A stretch of DNA of 64,000 bases from Neurospora tetraspora (Eukaryota; Ascomycota; Sordariomycetes; Sordariales; Sordariaceae): contig NW_026944384.1 of NCBI RefSeq assembly GCF_033439725.1, positions 4,092,001-4,156,000 of the forward strand, given 5' to 3'. A program made the position numbers and the translations under genes. Shown here piece after piece: positions 1 to 13,191 of the stretch (within the stretch, counting starts at the first letter, position 1; every line of letters starts with the position of its first letter). A model generated the notes under the pieces. That model worked only from the letters and a program-made list of their open reading frames with translations. It was not told the origin of the DNA and did no database searches.

Positions 1-977
1 GCCAGTTGGTGATGAGATGCTGAATGGCAGTTATCAAAGCTTATCCCAGACGGCCAATGGGGCAAGGGCAACTTTGCTTGTTCCTGCAGTTGGACCATCT
101 CGTTCCCTAGCTTCCTGTCCACTCCCCATCCCTCCCCTTCCCTTCTAGAAACACCGACTAACCATTTCCAGCCTGAAAGAGTCTGACATGCATTCATCTG
201 GAAAAGATTTTCTGGTCTTGAAACTCGAAAAAGAAGAGGATGGGCGAGACGGCATCATATCTCTGACAAAACCTGCCGAGCCTCCATCAGGCATGAATGA
301 CCGCCAAGGGAATCCGGATTCTTCTTCTGAAAAGAGGGCCCGTGTCGACCATGATGCTTCTCTTGGCATCTCGTTGTTGCCTGTTCGCTTGTGCTCTTCG
401 GTCCACCAGCGTAACCGTTCAGGGCAAAAGGGCCATTCAGGGTCTGACTGAAGACGCTTTCGCTGTGAAAAGAACTGACGACAATGCAGCGCCTGTCCTC
501 AACCGGCCAATGAGCCGCCGATATGCTCCCAGGTACCGTGGGCGGACCCGTGGCTTACCCCTGACAATACCACCCCGAGTCTGGACCGCGAGTGTGGACC
601 ACCCACCTCAGTGTTGCCCTTTTTAGCATGAATCTCCGGTTAGCGATGCTCCATGTTGGTCTCCCATGTCAGCCTCAACAGGCCCGGGGAGGACCTCTCG
701 GTTCCTAGGTCCCACTCGGCTGGATGTGCCCTCCAAAGCCCCCAATGTATTGGTGAAGAACGTACAGCCGCGCGTGTCAGAACAAAAAGCCCAGAGCCCC
801 CCAAAGATGGATGATCTTGTTCTTCTCTTGTTTTGGTGCCCCATCAGCCAAGACTATCTCTTTGCTGCTTCAGTAGCTACTATATTTTCAGAGCATCTTT
901 TTTTGCTCGTCCTCTGACGTATCGTACGTCAAGTCCACTCATTCTTTCAGTTTTCACTGTCACTCTTTCAGACGGTC
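1..977. other. Intergenic / 5' flank of the GH16 glucanase gene
   Basis: No convincing gene was found. Short open frames on both strands overlap each other, lack coding character and show no recognisable domain. The last 150 bases before the glucanase ATG are pyrimidine-rich and probably contain its promoter and leader. The left edge may hold the end of a gene lying outside the window. Confidence 0.6.
880..889 (+). promoter_or_regulatory. TATA-like element upstream of the GH16 gene
   Basis: The segment CTATATTTTC lies about 90 bases before the glucanase ATG at 978, inside a CT-rich stretch. Position and sequence fit a TATA element with a short leader. No transcription start can be proved from the sequence. 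Confidence 0.3.
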
Positions 978-3657
<2,680 letters not shown>

Positions 3658-4141
3658 AGCAAATCAATCAAAATTGGGGAGGGGAGAGTGTGTAAGATAA
3701 AAAACGTGTGCACATATTGGGCGGTTTGCTCTTTTGTTGTTGTTGATATTGTTGGGATACCTTTTTTTTATAATGTTTTTTGGATGGAGCGATGGAGCGA
3801 TGTGGAATGGAGGATATGTGTACATGTTTTTTGAGGACGACAGATGTCTAGACTTTACATATCTAGGAGACGAAAGAGAAGAAGAATTAACATTCATTCC
3901 CTTGTGGTTGATACTACAACAATGCTTCAAGACGTGATTCAAATGCTAAGGTTGAGCTGACCAGATACATCTCCATGGGGCCATGAGGGGAGGAGGAAAA
4001 CGGTGGTAGCGAGTATATGAACAGACTAGGTACCTAGCCAAAGACATATTGGTGCTTCTTCTTGACCTCTTTTCCATCCAGTCCACTCCACCAGGTTTAA
4101 GAAACCATTTTGCTCATCATTTTTCAAACATACCTAGGTAT
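3658..4141. other. Intergenic spacer between convergent GH16 and P450 loci
   Basis: This holds the 3' flanks of two convergent loci. It is relatively AT-rich, with T runs. No open frame with coding character, RNA gene or repeat of note was recognised. Confidence 0.6.
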
Positions 4142-4374
4142 TCAACCACGAACCTTGGCAACAGTCCTCAGCTCACCCCTGCTCTTCGTCAGGATGACAA
4201 ACGAATCAATAGCAGCCTCAAAGTCCTCGGCACTATGACCCGGGAACTCGAGATCAAAGTGCTGTGCGAGAGTCGCGATGCAGAGGTACAACTCTGCCCA
4301 AGCGAGACTGTTCCGGCCCGATATCAATCATGTCAGCAACATCCATTAATCCACTCTTTTGACTTCCCTTCGGT

Positions 4375-4447
4375 GGGGGGGGGGGGGGGGGGGGGGGGGG
4401 AAGGATCATGGAACCAAGGGAAAAAAAAAAAAAAAAAAAAAAAAAAA
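4375..4447. repeat. Paired homopolymers G26 and A27 in P450 intron 3
   Basis: A run of 26 G (4375-4400) and a run of 27 A (4421-4447) are separated by only 20 bases inside the last intron (4308-4452) of the P450. On the coding strand this reads T27 then C26. Such runs are slippage-prone and hard to sequence, so the true lengths may differ. Confidence 0.9.
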
Positions 4448-5160
4448 CTCACTGCATCCCCAAACAATTCCTCGCCCCCCTGCTAAAAGGCGCCCACATC
4501 CTCTCCCCACCCGCCACCCTCCTCCTAAACTCCTCATCCATCCACCTCTCCGGCTTAAACTCCCTCGCATCCTCTCCATACACGCTCTCATCCCAATGCA
4601 TCAAAATCTGCGTCATGCCCACCGGCGTGCCCCTAGGAATGACCCATTCCTTTCTATTTTTTCCGTCGTTTGGTTCATGTTGGGGACATGGATACACAAG
4701 TTCCCTATCGGGAGCAACCCTCTGCATCCGACTCGCTAGCGCTGGACTTAATCTCAGTCCCTCCATTAGGATAGCCGTCAAGTAGGGGAGTTGTTCTAGT
4801 TCTCGGTACCTGTGTGAGTAGGAGGTTGGGTCTAGGTCGGAGAGGTTGATGTTGAACTGGGAAAGTTCGGAGCGTAAACGGGAGAGGATTGTATGGGGCG
4901 GGCTGAAGAGGTGGTAGAGGATTAGGCGGAGGGTGGAGGCGGTGGTCTCGAAGCCGGCGGCGGTGATGACGAAGAGGTCTTGGTGGATGCGGGAAGTGGA
5001 TTTGATGTGGGAGGGGAGGGAGGGGGAGTCGAGGATGTCGTTGATTATGGTGTGGGTGTGGGTGGGTTTTTCTTCTGAAGAGGAGGTGTTGGATAGGTGG
5101 GCGTCGATGATCTGTTTGGTGTCGTGGAGGGTTACGTGGTTGTTGTTTTTTTTATGTTAG

Positions 5161-5240
5161 TGGTGGTGGTGGTGGTGGTTGAAGATAGGAGGGAGAGTGG
5201 TTGGATATGAACGGGCTGGAAGAGAGAGAGAGAGAGAGAG
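5161..5240. repeat. (TGG)n and (GA)n microsatellites in P450 intron 2
   Basis: Six TGG units begin at 5161, and a run of AG dinucleotides fills 5221-5240, both inside the second intron of the P450. On the coding strand they read CCA and CT repeats. They sit next to the splice junction that cannot be joined in frame. Confidence 0.85.
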
Positions 5241-6138
5241 AAAACGTACCTTGAGGTGACGAAAACATTCTTCATCCCCTTATCTCCCACCATAATCATG
5301 AAATCCCACGGCAAAATAAACGCCACCCTCAAAATCGGCAAATGCTTGTTCCACCTCCACTGCCGCCCCTCATCCGTCACCATGGTAGTGAAATCCTTAT
5401 CAAAGTCGTCCTTGTCCAAATTATCGTAGCTCTTGCCCAGAATAAACTCATTCGAAACGTCACGCGCCCACGCGCTAATGGCGGCTCCCAGGTCAAAGAC
5501 CTCCTTGGACGCCGCTTTTCGAGAAATGATGCCCTCGAGCTTGTCTAGATGCTTGCGCACAATGCCTAACTTGCGGCCCACGTTGGCCTTGGAGAAGAAG
5601 GGTGAGAGAGGCTGGCGGACGGTCTTGTGAAGGTAGTGGTCGGGCGCGGAGATGGCGGTGTCGAGGCCGCGGCCGTGGGCGATGTAGGCCCAGTCGTACT
5701 TGTCCCATCGGCCGTCTTGCCGGTATAGCTTCTCGAAGTAGGAGGGGTCGTTAATGTGAAGCTCGTAGGGGCTGATGCGGATGATGGGTCCTGTGGGCGC
5801 AATTAAGTGACTGAACTGGCGTTGACCAACACATAATAGAGGTACAGGTACATGTAGCAGTAGACAGGAGAGCAGGGAGGAAAAAAGGAAAACGAAAATA
5901 AAGAAAACTAACCGTATTGCTTGTGAAGTTCCCCAATCTTAAAGGTGTATTGTCCTTCTTGGATAACGTCGTAGTAGCCCTCGTACAACCTGGTGATGGC
6001 AGCCAGTTTGGGACCAGGAAATTTGGCAAGCGGATGCAAAGTGAGGCGCTATATAGTCCGGCTCACGTAGTAGACCGTAACTGCCACGGCAACATGCCAC
6101 CATGTGACTGATGGCAGGAAGTCTGCCAGGAGAGTCAT

Positions 6139-7221
6139 GGTGGAAGAGGATGGAGTGTCTTTTTACACAAAGACCTGTTTGGGGGCCTGATCTGAAGATC
6201 GAATGGATAGAAGGTAACGAAGTAAATGGGGACAAGTACTTCGGTAGGTTCATAAAGGGAAGAGAGAACCGGGAGCAAGAGGAAGCATTTTTTTTCTTAT
6301 ATGTTGAGCATCTTGAAAACCCTTCCTCAAGAAGCATCTGCCGGCAACAGGTGAACAATTCCGAGTTCTCTAAGTCCGGGCTGTACTACCTCGTATCCAC
6401 CTTGATACTGGGGATAGTCATCGGGCGGTGGTGATTGCAACATGAAGTAGTATAGCTTTCTCGTGTAACCTCCCATGCTTGGAAATGATGTGGCATTGCA
6501 GCCAGAAATCGATTGCCCAGGCCGTTGAATACAACCATGATAGCTTGAGGTTGATGTTGAGCTCATACTGTCCGCTTTGAACTGTGCACTTCTACTTGAC
6601 AGAAATGAAAACGTGTGGTTTGCCTCAAAATCATGACATAATGATGATAGACGTCTGTTCCATGCCTAATTCCCGCCTGTAATACATAGGCCCCTAATTT
6701 TGTCTAACTCCTCCCCTTTTCATAGCCTCTGTCACCATGTTTCGGTCCTTCTGCGTTTGTTTTCTCTACCATAGCGTCCGATATCAGATCATACCATACC
6801 AAACCATAAAATCATCACTCCCAATTAAGGTATATCCGATGCATCAACTTCCCACAATTTGTTTCATGGCCCGAACAACATGCGTGTGCGTCTGATCAAC
6901 AAGAAGAGTAATAGGAAATGAGACAAGAAACCAATATCAAGGCCCTTCATCATAGAATCCATTTTCGTTCCAAGTTCCATTCCTTCCGTGGTATCAATGT
7001 ACTAAGGGACAACCGCAATAACGCCTCCGGCAATTGTGCGTGCGTATGAATAAATAACGCTACATAATAACAATGACAGATGCCAACAACACCTTCATGT
7101 CCCTTAAAGTCCATCCTTCATCTTTCATCCTTCATCTTTCAGATAGCCATGCTTAACGTCCTTGGCTTCACTCCCAAAGAAAAATACATGCATCTTCATA
7201 TTATAACCCGGAAACTCATCG
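6139..7221. other. Spacer: P450 promoter side and 3' flank of the forkhead gene
   Basis: There are no supported genes. Both flanking genes are on the minus strand, so this holds the 3' region of the forkhead gene (right part, AT-rich) and the promoter of the P450 (left part). Open frames here are short, overlapping and featureless. Confidence 0.6.
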
Positions 7222-10200
7222 CTAACAAGCACCGCTTGTCGAAGTCGGCATTAGAGGAGTTGGTGGCGGCGGGGGAGGCGCTTCCGCCGGAGGTGGGGGA
7301 GGTGGTGGAGGTGGAGCTTCTTCAGTGGGCGGCGGAGGCGGCGGAGGCGGAGGAGCTTGAGTAGGCGGCGGAGGAGGTGGAGGAGGTGGAGGAGCTTGAA
7401 TAGGAGGCGGGGGAGGCGCCGCAGAGGTAATATTCGGTGTAGCCGGGGCCGTGGCCTGTGCTGGTGGTCTCTGCTGCTGTGCCAGAGCCTGACCCGTTAC
7501 TTGGTGTTGAGGTTGAGCGGGAACGGGAGCGGGATTCGTAGCCGCAGACAATGCAGCAGGTGCAGCTGGAACGGAAGTAGGAGCTGAAGTCGGAGCTACC
7601 GTGGCAGCCGGGACCGGAGTGGAACTAACCGGAGCTGGAGCAACGGACTGAACGGCAGGAGGAGCTGGGACTCTGGGCCCAGAAACAGCTGGAGCAACTG
7701 GGCCTGGTTGGGCAGTTGGGGCAGGAGTTGAGGTATCCGGCCGGGGTACCGACTGGGGGACCGCCTGAGGAACCGCCTGAGGAATCGACTGGGGAACCGA
7801 CTGGGGAACTGGCTGAGGAACTGGCCGAGGAGCTGAGTGAGGAGCCCGGTGAGCTGCCTGATGAGCCGCATGAGGAAGCGACTGAGGAACGGTCTGAGGA
7901 AGCGACTGGGAAACCGATAAAGGAGCTGGGTGAGGAGCTACCTGTGCAACTGGCTGTGTAACAGCAGGTGCTGAAGCAACTTGAGCCGCACCCACAGCCG
8001 CCGCGGGAGTAGCTGGGGCAGGAGTAGAGGTAACCGATCGAGGGACCGACTGTGCAACTGGATGGCCAGCAGTGGAAGCCTGACCAGAAGCCACAGGTTG
8101 TGCAACCGGCTGGACAGGGGAATGGGCAGCCGGCCGGGCAACCGGCTGAGAAACCGACTGAGCAATCGAATGCGCAGCTGGAGCTGAAGTGACAGAAACC
8201 CGAGCAGCAGCGGCTTGTTGGGGAACTGGGTGAGTGGCAGGAGCCGAAGCAGCAGGCGCCAAAGACGGAATCGAAGCGGCCGGAGTAGCCAGAGTAGAGC
8301 TAGAGATAGCTGGAGCTGGACCGACTGGCTGAGACAGTGGCCGAGCTGCTTGAGAGGCTACACCTGTCGGCGGTGTGGGTACCGATGCCGGCGCAGACAT
8401 TGATGGCTGACCGGTGAATGGAGCAGACACTGATGGTGCGGCCGGCAAAGGAGCTCGAGGGATAGCTGCTGCTGGGGTTGTCGATGTGGCGTGGTTGGGC
8501 GGGCTATATCTAGGAACGGAAGATGGCAGCAAAGGAGTCGCCGCAAGGCCAGATACAGTTGATGAGACGGCCCCAGAAGCAGTTGTCGGAAGTGCTGATG
8601 GCACACTCTTATGACTGGAAGGCGCAGGTAATGATGCTGGAGGATTATAGACCCCAGATGCAGGCCTTGGGGTTGAGGCAGGGGCAATCGCAGGACCTCC
8701 CGTTTGACCAGTTGTCAGAGACGATGGTCTTGGTGAAGGTACAGCTTGAGGGACAGCCGATGTCATAGCCCCCTGCCCAGATGTAGATGCTGACATTGTG
8801 GAAGCATTGGCAGATCTAGCGTACCCGGCGCTCGCTCCCGAGGAAGCCGTGGGAGGCGCTGTCAAACCCGGAGGGCCGGTTGGCACGTAAGACATTTGAC
8901 GAACGGTGGAAGACGTTGGCGGGACAGACGTCGGCGCGGTGAATGGAGCAGCCGGAGCCGCAGAGGAAGGAGGAGCTCTGGAGATGGATGCATTCCCTGG
9001 CCCTGCTGGTGCCCCGGAATAAGCCTGTTGGCCCATCGAGCCTGCTGGGACAGAGGCAGCCAGATTGCTCCGTGGCATGGTAGTTGGAGCTGCAGTACTA
9101 ACACCATGAGTGACAGGCGGGCTTCTAGAAACAGGGGCAGTGACTCCCGTAGCAGCCCCCGCGTGAACACCCATATGGGGCCCCGGCTGTACAGGCCCTG
9201 GGACAGCGGCGGGCACAGATCGAGCTCCCATTGATGCATTGGTGTGGTTAACCGTCGAGGGTGCGATAGGGTGCCCGGAGGTGGGTGCAGCTCTAGGAAG
9301 CAACGGGGCCGGGGCGGGAGCGGGAGCTGCGGGCGTGATGGTTCTAGGCACTGCCGAAGGAATACCGCCCGGCGGGTTGACTCGCTGGGTCGCGCTCGGT
9401 GTAGCGACTCTTTGAGCCGCGCCAGGAGCTGTCGCAGGGGCCATCGTATGATGGTTTGCGGGTGGTGCGCCTGGCGTTGCTGTCGCATGAACTGGTGCTG
9501 GTGTTGTTGCGGCTACCTGTTTCCGTTGCCATTCTGCCACTTTCATTTTGATAGCAGGAATCAAAACCTTTTCAGCGTTATTGAACTCCCGCATCTCAGA
9601 CTCCGTTCCTCGCGTAATGGTCTTGTCAGCCAAGCCGAGAACCTGATCAATAGCTGAGAGAACCAAGCACTCGGCCTTCTGTGAGTCCAGTTTGGCCTCC
9701 AAAGTGCTCACCATGGTGGCCTTAAAGGTGAGTAGAGTCTGCAGCAGATCTGGATCAAGCGATTTGTGGCTGGTGCCTTGAATTCGCTCCTCAAAGACAC
9801 GGAGCACAACCAACTCCAGTGATTCCTCATCAGGTATCATGCTTTTTGTGGTTAACTTCAAGCCACGGTTGATAACAGACATGGCGAGGATCTGCGGAAA
9901 CTTTGACGTTTTCTGGATGTATTCCAGCTTTTCAACCGTTACCTTGAAGCTCTCAAGCCATGAGATGAGCTCTGGCGCGATAACTGGACTGAGCTGAACT
10001 GGTGACGTGGTATTCGTTGTTGGTGTAGCTTGCTGAGCCGGCCTAGCCCCGCCGGCAACCGGTACTCCGGTATGTGCAGTAGCGGGTGGTGGATTGACCC
10101 GTGGAACACCGTTTACCTGACTTGGACCACTGACCGGGAGAGAATGCTGTCTTGCCATGCTGTGGGGAGTGGCACCAGACTGTGCCGCAACAGTAGGCAT

Positions 10201-13191
10201 GGGAGGCCTTGGTACGTATGGCGACGAATATGTCGCGGCTGGTGTACCTGACATTTGGCGTGCTGCGGTCGGCGGCGTACCATACACTTGGGCTTGTGCT
10301 GGTGGACTTGTTTGAGCAGCAGCCTGGTAGGCTGGCCGGGGAGGTTGCTGAGGCGGAACACCGGGCTGGGGAGTTGGAAGATGCTGAGGCGGGTGTTGGC
10401 TGACTCCTGGCTGTCCGGTAGTGACATAGCTAGGTCGTTGGCCCATAGTGCCTGGATGGTAGCTTTGTTGGACCCCGTGCTCTCCGTGGTACATGCCAGG
10501 ATGAGGAGGCATGGGTTGCGGTGCATAATGCTGGCCAAAGTTATGTAAGGAGGAGGCGTGGTCAGGGGAGGGTGCCTTGCGCTTCTTTCCAGCATCAATA
10601 TCGATTCCGGGGACGCGACTCCAGAGATGAGTCTCCTCGTTCTTCTTGAACGCATCGTTCCCAATGAGATTGTGCCGGACACTGCTTTCCCACCCTTTGG
10701 TATCCACGTTGAAGTAGTAGAACGGATATTTCAACTGAATTCGTTTGTAGATCTGCTTGAGTGTGAGCCCGTCCGGTGCGGCAGACAGAACTTCGTCGAT
10801 CAGGACGCCGTAGTTCTTGTTTGGCTTCTGCAGCTGTTCCTCGGTATAATCCTCCCTGCGCAGCTCGAGCGGAGGTGTCTTGGGTTTCTCGCGCCGCTTC
10901 TCCTTGATGGTCTTTTCGGCGTCAGAGACATCGCCCTCTTCTCCATTCTTCTTGCGCGGTTTGTACTTGCGCTTCTCGGGTCTATCCGGGGCATCCTCGG
11001 GAAGAGGATGCTTCCTCGGTCGACCGACCTTGCGCTTGACCGGCGGCTCGCCAGGCGGCTGAGGCGGTTGGTTCTTTTTGGCAAGCTCCATGGCCTGCTT
11101 TTTCCGAAGTCTCTCCTCCCTCTTGGACATGATGCCGTTCTTGGGCGGTCTTCCGGGACCTCGTTTCTTGGGAGGTTCCATAAATGGTAAGCTGGACATG
11201 TCGGGGAATTCTGGCCTCGGTTCAGGTTTCACAGACTGAGACTCAGACCGAGACCGGGCTTCATCCTCGTCATCTTCTTCGACCTCTTCCTTCTCAACCG
11301 TTTCCATGACATGATCCGGCGCGTCGGGCAGGAGGATATCTTCGTCCGGAGGTTCTGATAGCTCACTTTGGCTGTCGTCCCGGTCAGGATCAACCGACAT
11401 CGGCACTCCATTATCTTCAGGACTGGTGCTACGCCTGTCGACGTCGTGAATGCTCTCAAAATCGAAGCTCATCTCCTTTCCGCCTTCTGAGTACCTCCTC
11501 GCAGGTGTCTCCTCTGGTTCATACTCTTCGGCACCAGTCTTGCCTTCGGCTACACCATTGATGATGAAGACAAACTCGACATCCTTGACTTGAAGGCGGT
11601 CTCCGCTTTTGAGAACCACCTTGTCGTGGCTGTAGTGGACATCTTCACAGAAGAAGCCGTTCTTGTGCAGAGGGATGGCTTCAAAGACGCCAGCCTGGGA
11701 GTTGAACTGAATCTTCAAGTGTTCTCTGGAGATAGCCTTTGTCTTGGCAGCAATGTTGGGACCTGGAGAATGAATACCCAGGAAAGGTGTGTGGTGTGGA
11801 GAGGGTCGGAGAGCGCTGAGATTAACAGCTGCAGCTCCTGGGGTATGCGAGACGTATTGTCTGTTTGACACAGGACCCTTTCCATCATCAACGGTCTGGC
11901 CAGCAGGCATCGAGCTGCTCTCGGCTTCACCAAACGAATCCACAGGTAAAGAAACACCGCCATTCATCTTCCGCTTCTTCGGGGCCCGGTTATCTGACGG
12001 GCGTCCCTCCTCATCTTCCTCTTCATCCGACTCGGGACCCAACATGCCGCCCTCCTCACTGATATATGACTTTGAGAATCGGCGAGCGTCCGCAGAAGGG
12101 GGAGCAGGTGGGGTTAAGCCCTGAGCCTCGTACTCGTCTTTCAGTCGCTGGTATTGCTCGGCTTGACGCTCCTCTCTCTTTGCTATCCTCCAGGCACGTT
12201 GGTCACGACCGATGATGAGGGCATAGGTTGTCATCTGGAAGACACCGTCGGCGAATTCTAGTCTGGCAAAGGACTCGAGCGAAGCGTCGGCTGCTGCGGC
12301 GGCGGCGGGTGGCTGGATTCCCCCCTGGGCTGTTATATGTGGCAGATGAGTGGCATTAGCTTGATCGAGCTGCATCTGGGCCAGCGAGACCTGCGACGGA
12401 CGGACGGTATTTGGCGGGAGGGGAGGGATTTGCTGTAGCTGTTGTTGCTGGTTGGTTGCGGAGAGCGACTGGAGGAAGCTCATGAGAATATGGCCGCTCT
12501 GGGACTGGAGGAGATCCATGGTGGAAGAAGGGAAGTCCACGCTGGCCATGCCGTCGACCGCTGGGGGGGCGTGAGGGTTGAAGGGAGCTATTGGAGTTCC
12601 GTCCATTGCGAGGCCTGAGAAGTGTGAGGTTGAATTTGTAGAATTTCCTGCTACGGTGGCTGCTCCTCCTACTGCTGCACCTGCAGTTGCCCCGACGCCC
12701 GTGGCCTGCGGGGTGTCCCTGCCACCTTTGAGGTCTGTGTTCGGTCGACTCATTGTGTTGGAGGGCGCATTGCCGTTCGTCTTGGGCTGGTCGGCGGCAT
12801 TATTCGTCTCGATTTCGCTTTCAAGGGGTTGTACGGAAGGTTCGCGAGTACGAGGGTCGGGGACCGGATCGGTTAGAGGAGAGATGGCAGGTCGCGGGGG
12901 CGAGTTGAGGGTATAGCTGATGCCGTTTTCGAGGGCAATGGGATCGAGCTTGTGAGCAGGAGCATCGAGGACCTGTGACTGTGGTTGTAGTAATGACGAC
13001 TGCTGCGGTTGTGGCTGGGACGGGGTATCTGGCGGAGGGGGTGCCGGCTGGGGCTCTGGCTGTGGTGGAGGTGGAGGTGGTGGTGGTGGCTGTTGTTTCT
13101 GTTCTTGCTGTTGCTGTTGTTGTTGAATCTGCGGTTGCGGTTGCGGTTGCGGTTGAGCGCTCTCGGCACCCGAGGGTGCGGACGAAGTCAT
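7222..13191 (-). CDS. fhl1: FHA-forkhead transcription factor (Fhl1-like), very long
   Basis: A single uninterrupted frame of 1,989 aa starts at ATG 13191. Order: poly-Gln/poly-Pro N terminus (1-60); FHA domain at about 308-547, split by an acidic insertion, with IIGRD and SREHLK motifs; AT-hook-like GRPPK and GRPRK with basic stretches (about 675-745); forkhead domain at about 790-865 (YGVLIDEVLS, WESSVRHNL). A predicted helical conserved segment follows at about 1060-1220. Then comes about 750 residues of Pro/Ala/Ser/Val low complexity ending in poly-Pro blocks. FHA plus forkhead is the architecture of yeast Fhl1, a ribosomal-protein-gene regulator, and of Fkh1/2. The split FHA with the SREHLK half and the AT-hooks favour Fhl1. 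It is about twice the length of yeast Fhl1, mainly through the tail. Nuclear role is by family. Confidence 0.85.
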   Translation of the reverse strand: MTSSAPSGAESAQPQPQPQPQIQQQQQQQEQKQQPPPPPPPPPQPEPQPAPPPPDTPSQPQPQQSSLLQPQSQVLDAPAHKLDPIALENGISYTLNSPPRPAISPLTDPVPDPRTREPSVQPLESEIETNNAADQPKTNGNAPSNTMSRPNTDLKGGRDTPQATGVGATAGAAVGGAATVAGNSTNSTSHFSGLAMDGTPIAPFNPHAPPAVDGMASVDFPSSTMDLLQSQSGHILMSFLQSLSATNQQQQLQQIPPLPPNTVRPSQVSLAQMQLDQANATHLPHITAQGGIQPPAAAAAADASLESFARLEFADGVFQMTTYALIIGRDQRAWRIAKREERQAEQYQRLKDEYEAQGLTPPAPPSADARRFSKSYISEEGGMLGPESDEEEDEEGRPSDNRAPKKRKMNGGVSLPVDSFGEAESSSMPAGQTVDDGKGPVSNRQYVSHTPGAAAVNLSALRPSPHHTPFLGIHSPGPNIAAKTKAISREHLKIQFNSQAGVFEAIPLHKNGFFCEDVHYSHDKVVLKSGDRLQVKDVEFVFIINGVAEGKTGAEEYEPEETPARRYSEGGKEMSFDFESIHDVDRRSTSPEDNGVPMSVDPDRDDSQSELSEPPDEDILLPDAPDHVMETVEKEEVEEDDEDEARSRSESQSVKPEPRPEFPDMSSLPFMEPPKKRGPGRPPKNGIMSKREERLRKKQAMELAKKNQPPQPPGEPPVKRKVGRPRKHPLPEDAPDRPEKRKYKPRKKNGEEGDVSDAEKTIKEKRREKPKTPPLELRREDYTEEQLQKPNKNYGVLIDEVLSAAPDGLTLKQIYKRIQLKYPFYYFNVDTKGWESSVRHNLIGNDAFKKNEETHLWSRVPGIDIDAGKKRKAPSPDHASSLHNFGQHYAPQPMPPHPGMYHGEHGVQQSYHPGTMGQRPSYVTTGQPGVSQHPPQHLPTPQPGVPPQQPPRPAYQAAAQTSPPAQAQVYGTPPTAARQMSGTPAATYSSPYVPRPPMPTVAAQSGATPHSMARQHSLPVSGPSQVNGVPRVNPPPATAHTGVPVAGGARPAQQATPTTNTTSPVQLSPVIAPELISWLESFKVTVEKLEYIQKTSKFPQILAMSVINRGLKLTTKSMIPDEESLELVVLRVFEERIQGTSHKSLDPDLLQTLLTFKATMVSTLEAKLDSQKAECLVLSAIDQVLGLADKTITRGTESEMREFNNAEKVLIPAIKMKVAEWQRKQVAATTPAPVHATATPGAPPANHHTMAPATAPGAAQRVATPSATQRVNPPGGIPSAVPRTITPAAPAPAPAPLLPRAAPTSGHPIAPSTVNHTNASMGARSVPAAVPGPVQPGPHMGVHAGAATGVTAPVSRSPPVTHGVSTAAPTTMPRSNLAASVPAGSMGQQAYSGAPAGPGNASISRAPPSSAAPAAPFTAPTSVPPTSSTVRQMSYVPTGPPGLTAPPTASSGASAGYARSANASTMSASTSGQGAMTSAVPQAVPSPRPSSLTTGQTGGPAIAPASTPRPASGVYNPPASLPAPSSHKSVPSALPTTASGAVSSTVSGLAATPLLPSSVPRYSPPNHATSTTPAAAIPRAPLPAAPSVSAPFTGQPSMSAPASVPTPPTGVASQAARPLSQPVGPAPAISSSTLATPAASIPSLAPAASAPATHPVPQQAAAARVSVTSAPAAHSIAQSVSQPVARPAAHSPVQPVAQPVASGQASTAGHPVAQSVPRSVTSTPAPATPAAAVGAAQVASAPAVTQPVAQVAPHPAPLSVSQSLPQTVPQSLPHAAHQAAHRAPHSAPRPVPQPVPQSVPQSIPQAVPQAVPQSVPRPDTSTPAPTAQPGPVAPAVSGPRVPAPPAVQSVAPAPVSSTPVPAATVAPTSAPTSVPAAPAALSAATNPAPVPAQPQHQVTGQALAQQQRPPAQATAPATPNITSAAPPPPPIQAPPPPPPPPPPTQAPPPPPPPPPTEEAPPPPPPPPPAEAPPPPPPTPLMPTSTSGAC
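7255..7430 (-). repeat. Poly-proline-encoding repeats at the forkhead gene 3' end
   Basis: The last ~60 codons encode four blocks of 6-10 consecutive prolines separated by short Ala/Thr/Glu spacers (QAPPPPPP, EEAPPPPP, AEAPPPPP). The composition resembles profilin-binding FH1-type tracts of formins rather than a typical activation domain. Confidence 0.8.

Larger units (their letters stand above)
4142..6138 (-). pseudogene. Cytochrome P450 monooxygenase, probably inactivated
   Basis: P450 identity is clear in the translated exons: an N-terminal membrane segment, [13 protein letters not shown] hinge, I-helix AGFETT, K-helix EGLR and heme-binding FSRGARNCLG. It resembles microsomal fungal P450s of the trichodiene-oxygenase-like group, though substrate cannot be inferred. 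Likely exons are 6138-5913, 5790-5250, 5111-4453 and 4307-4142. Two defects are visible. Codon 30 is TAG (6051-6049), between the membrane segment and the hinge, where relatives usually have an aromatic residue. The second intron has a strong GTACGT donor after phase 2, but its only nearby AG acceptor opens the next exon in phase 0, so the frames do not join. Introns 2 and 3 are packed with microsatellites. Sequencing error at one site is possible; two independent defects favour decay. Confidence 0.65.

Noticed and set aside
4142-6138. The P450 as part of a secondary-metabolite cluster
   Set aside because: Neighbours are a wall glucanase and a forkhead factor; no synthase, transporter or pathway regulator lies nearby.
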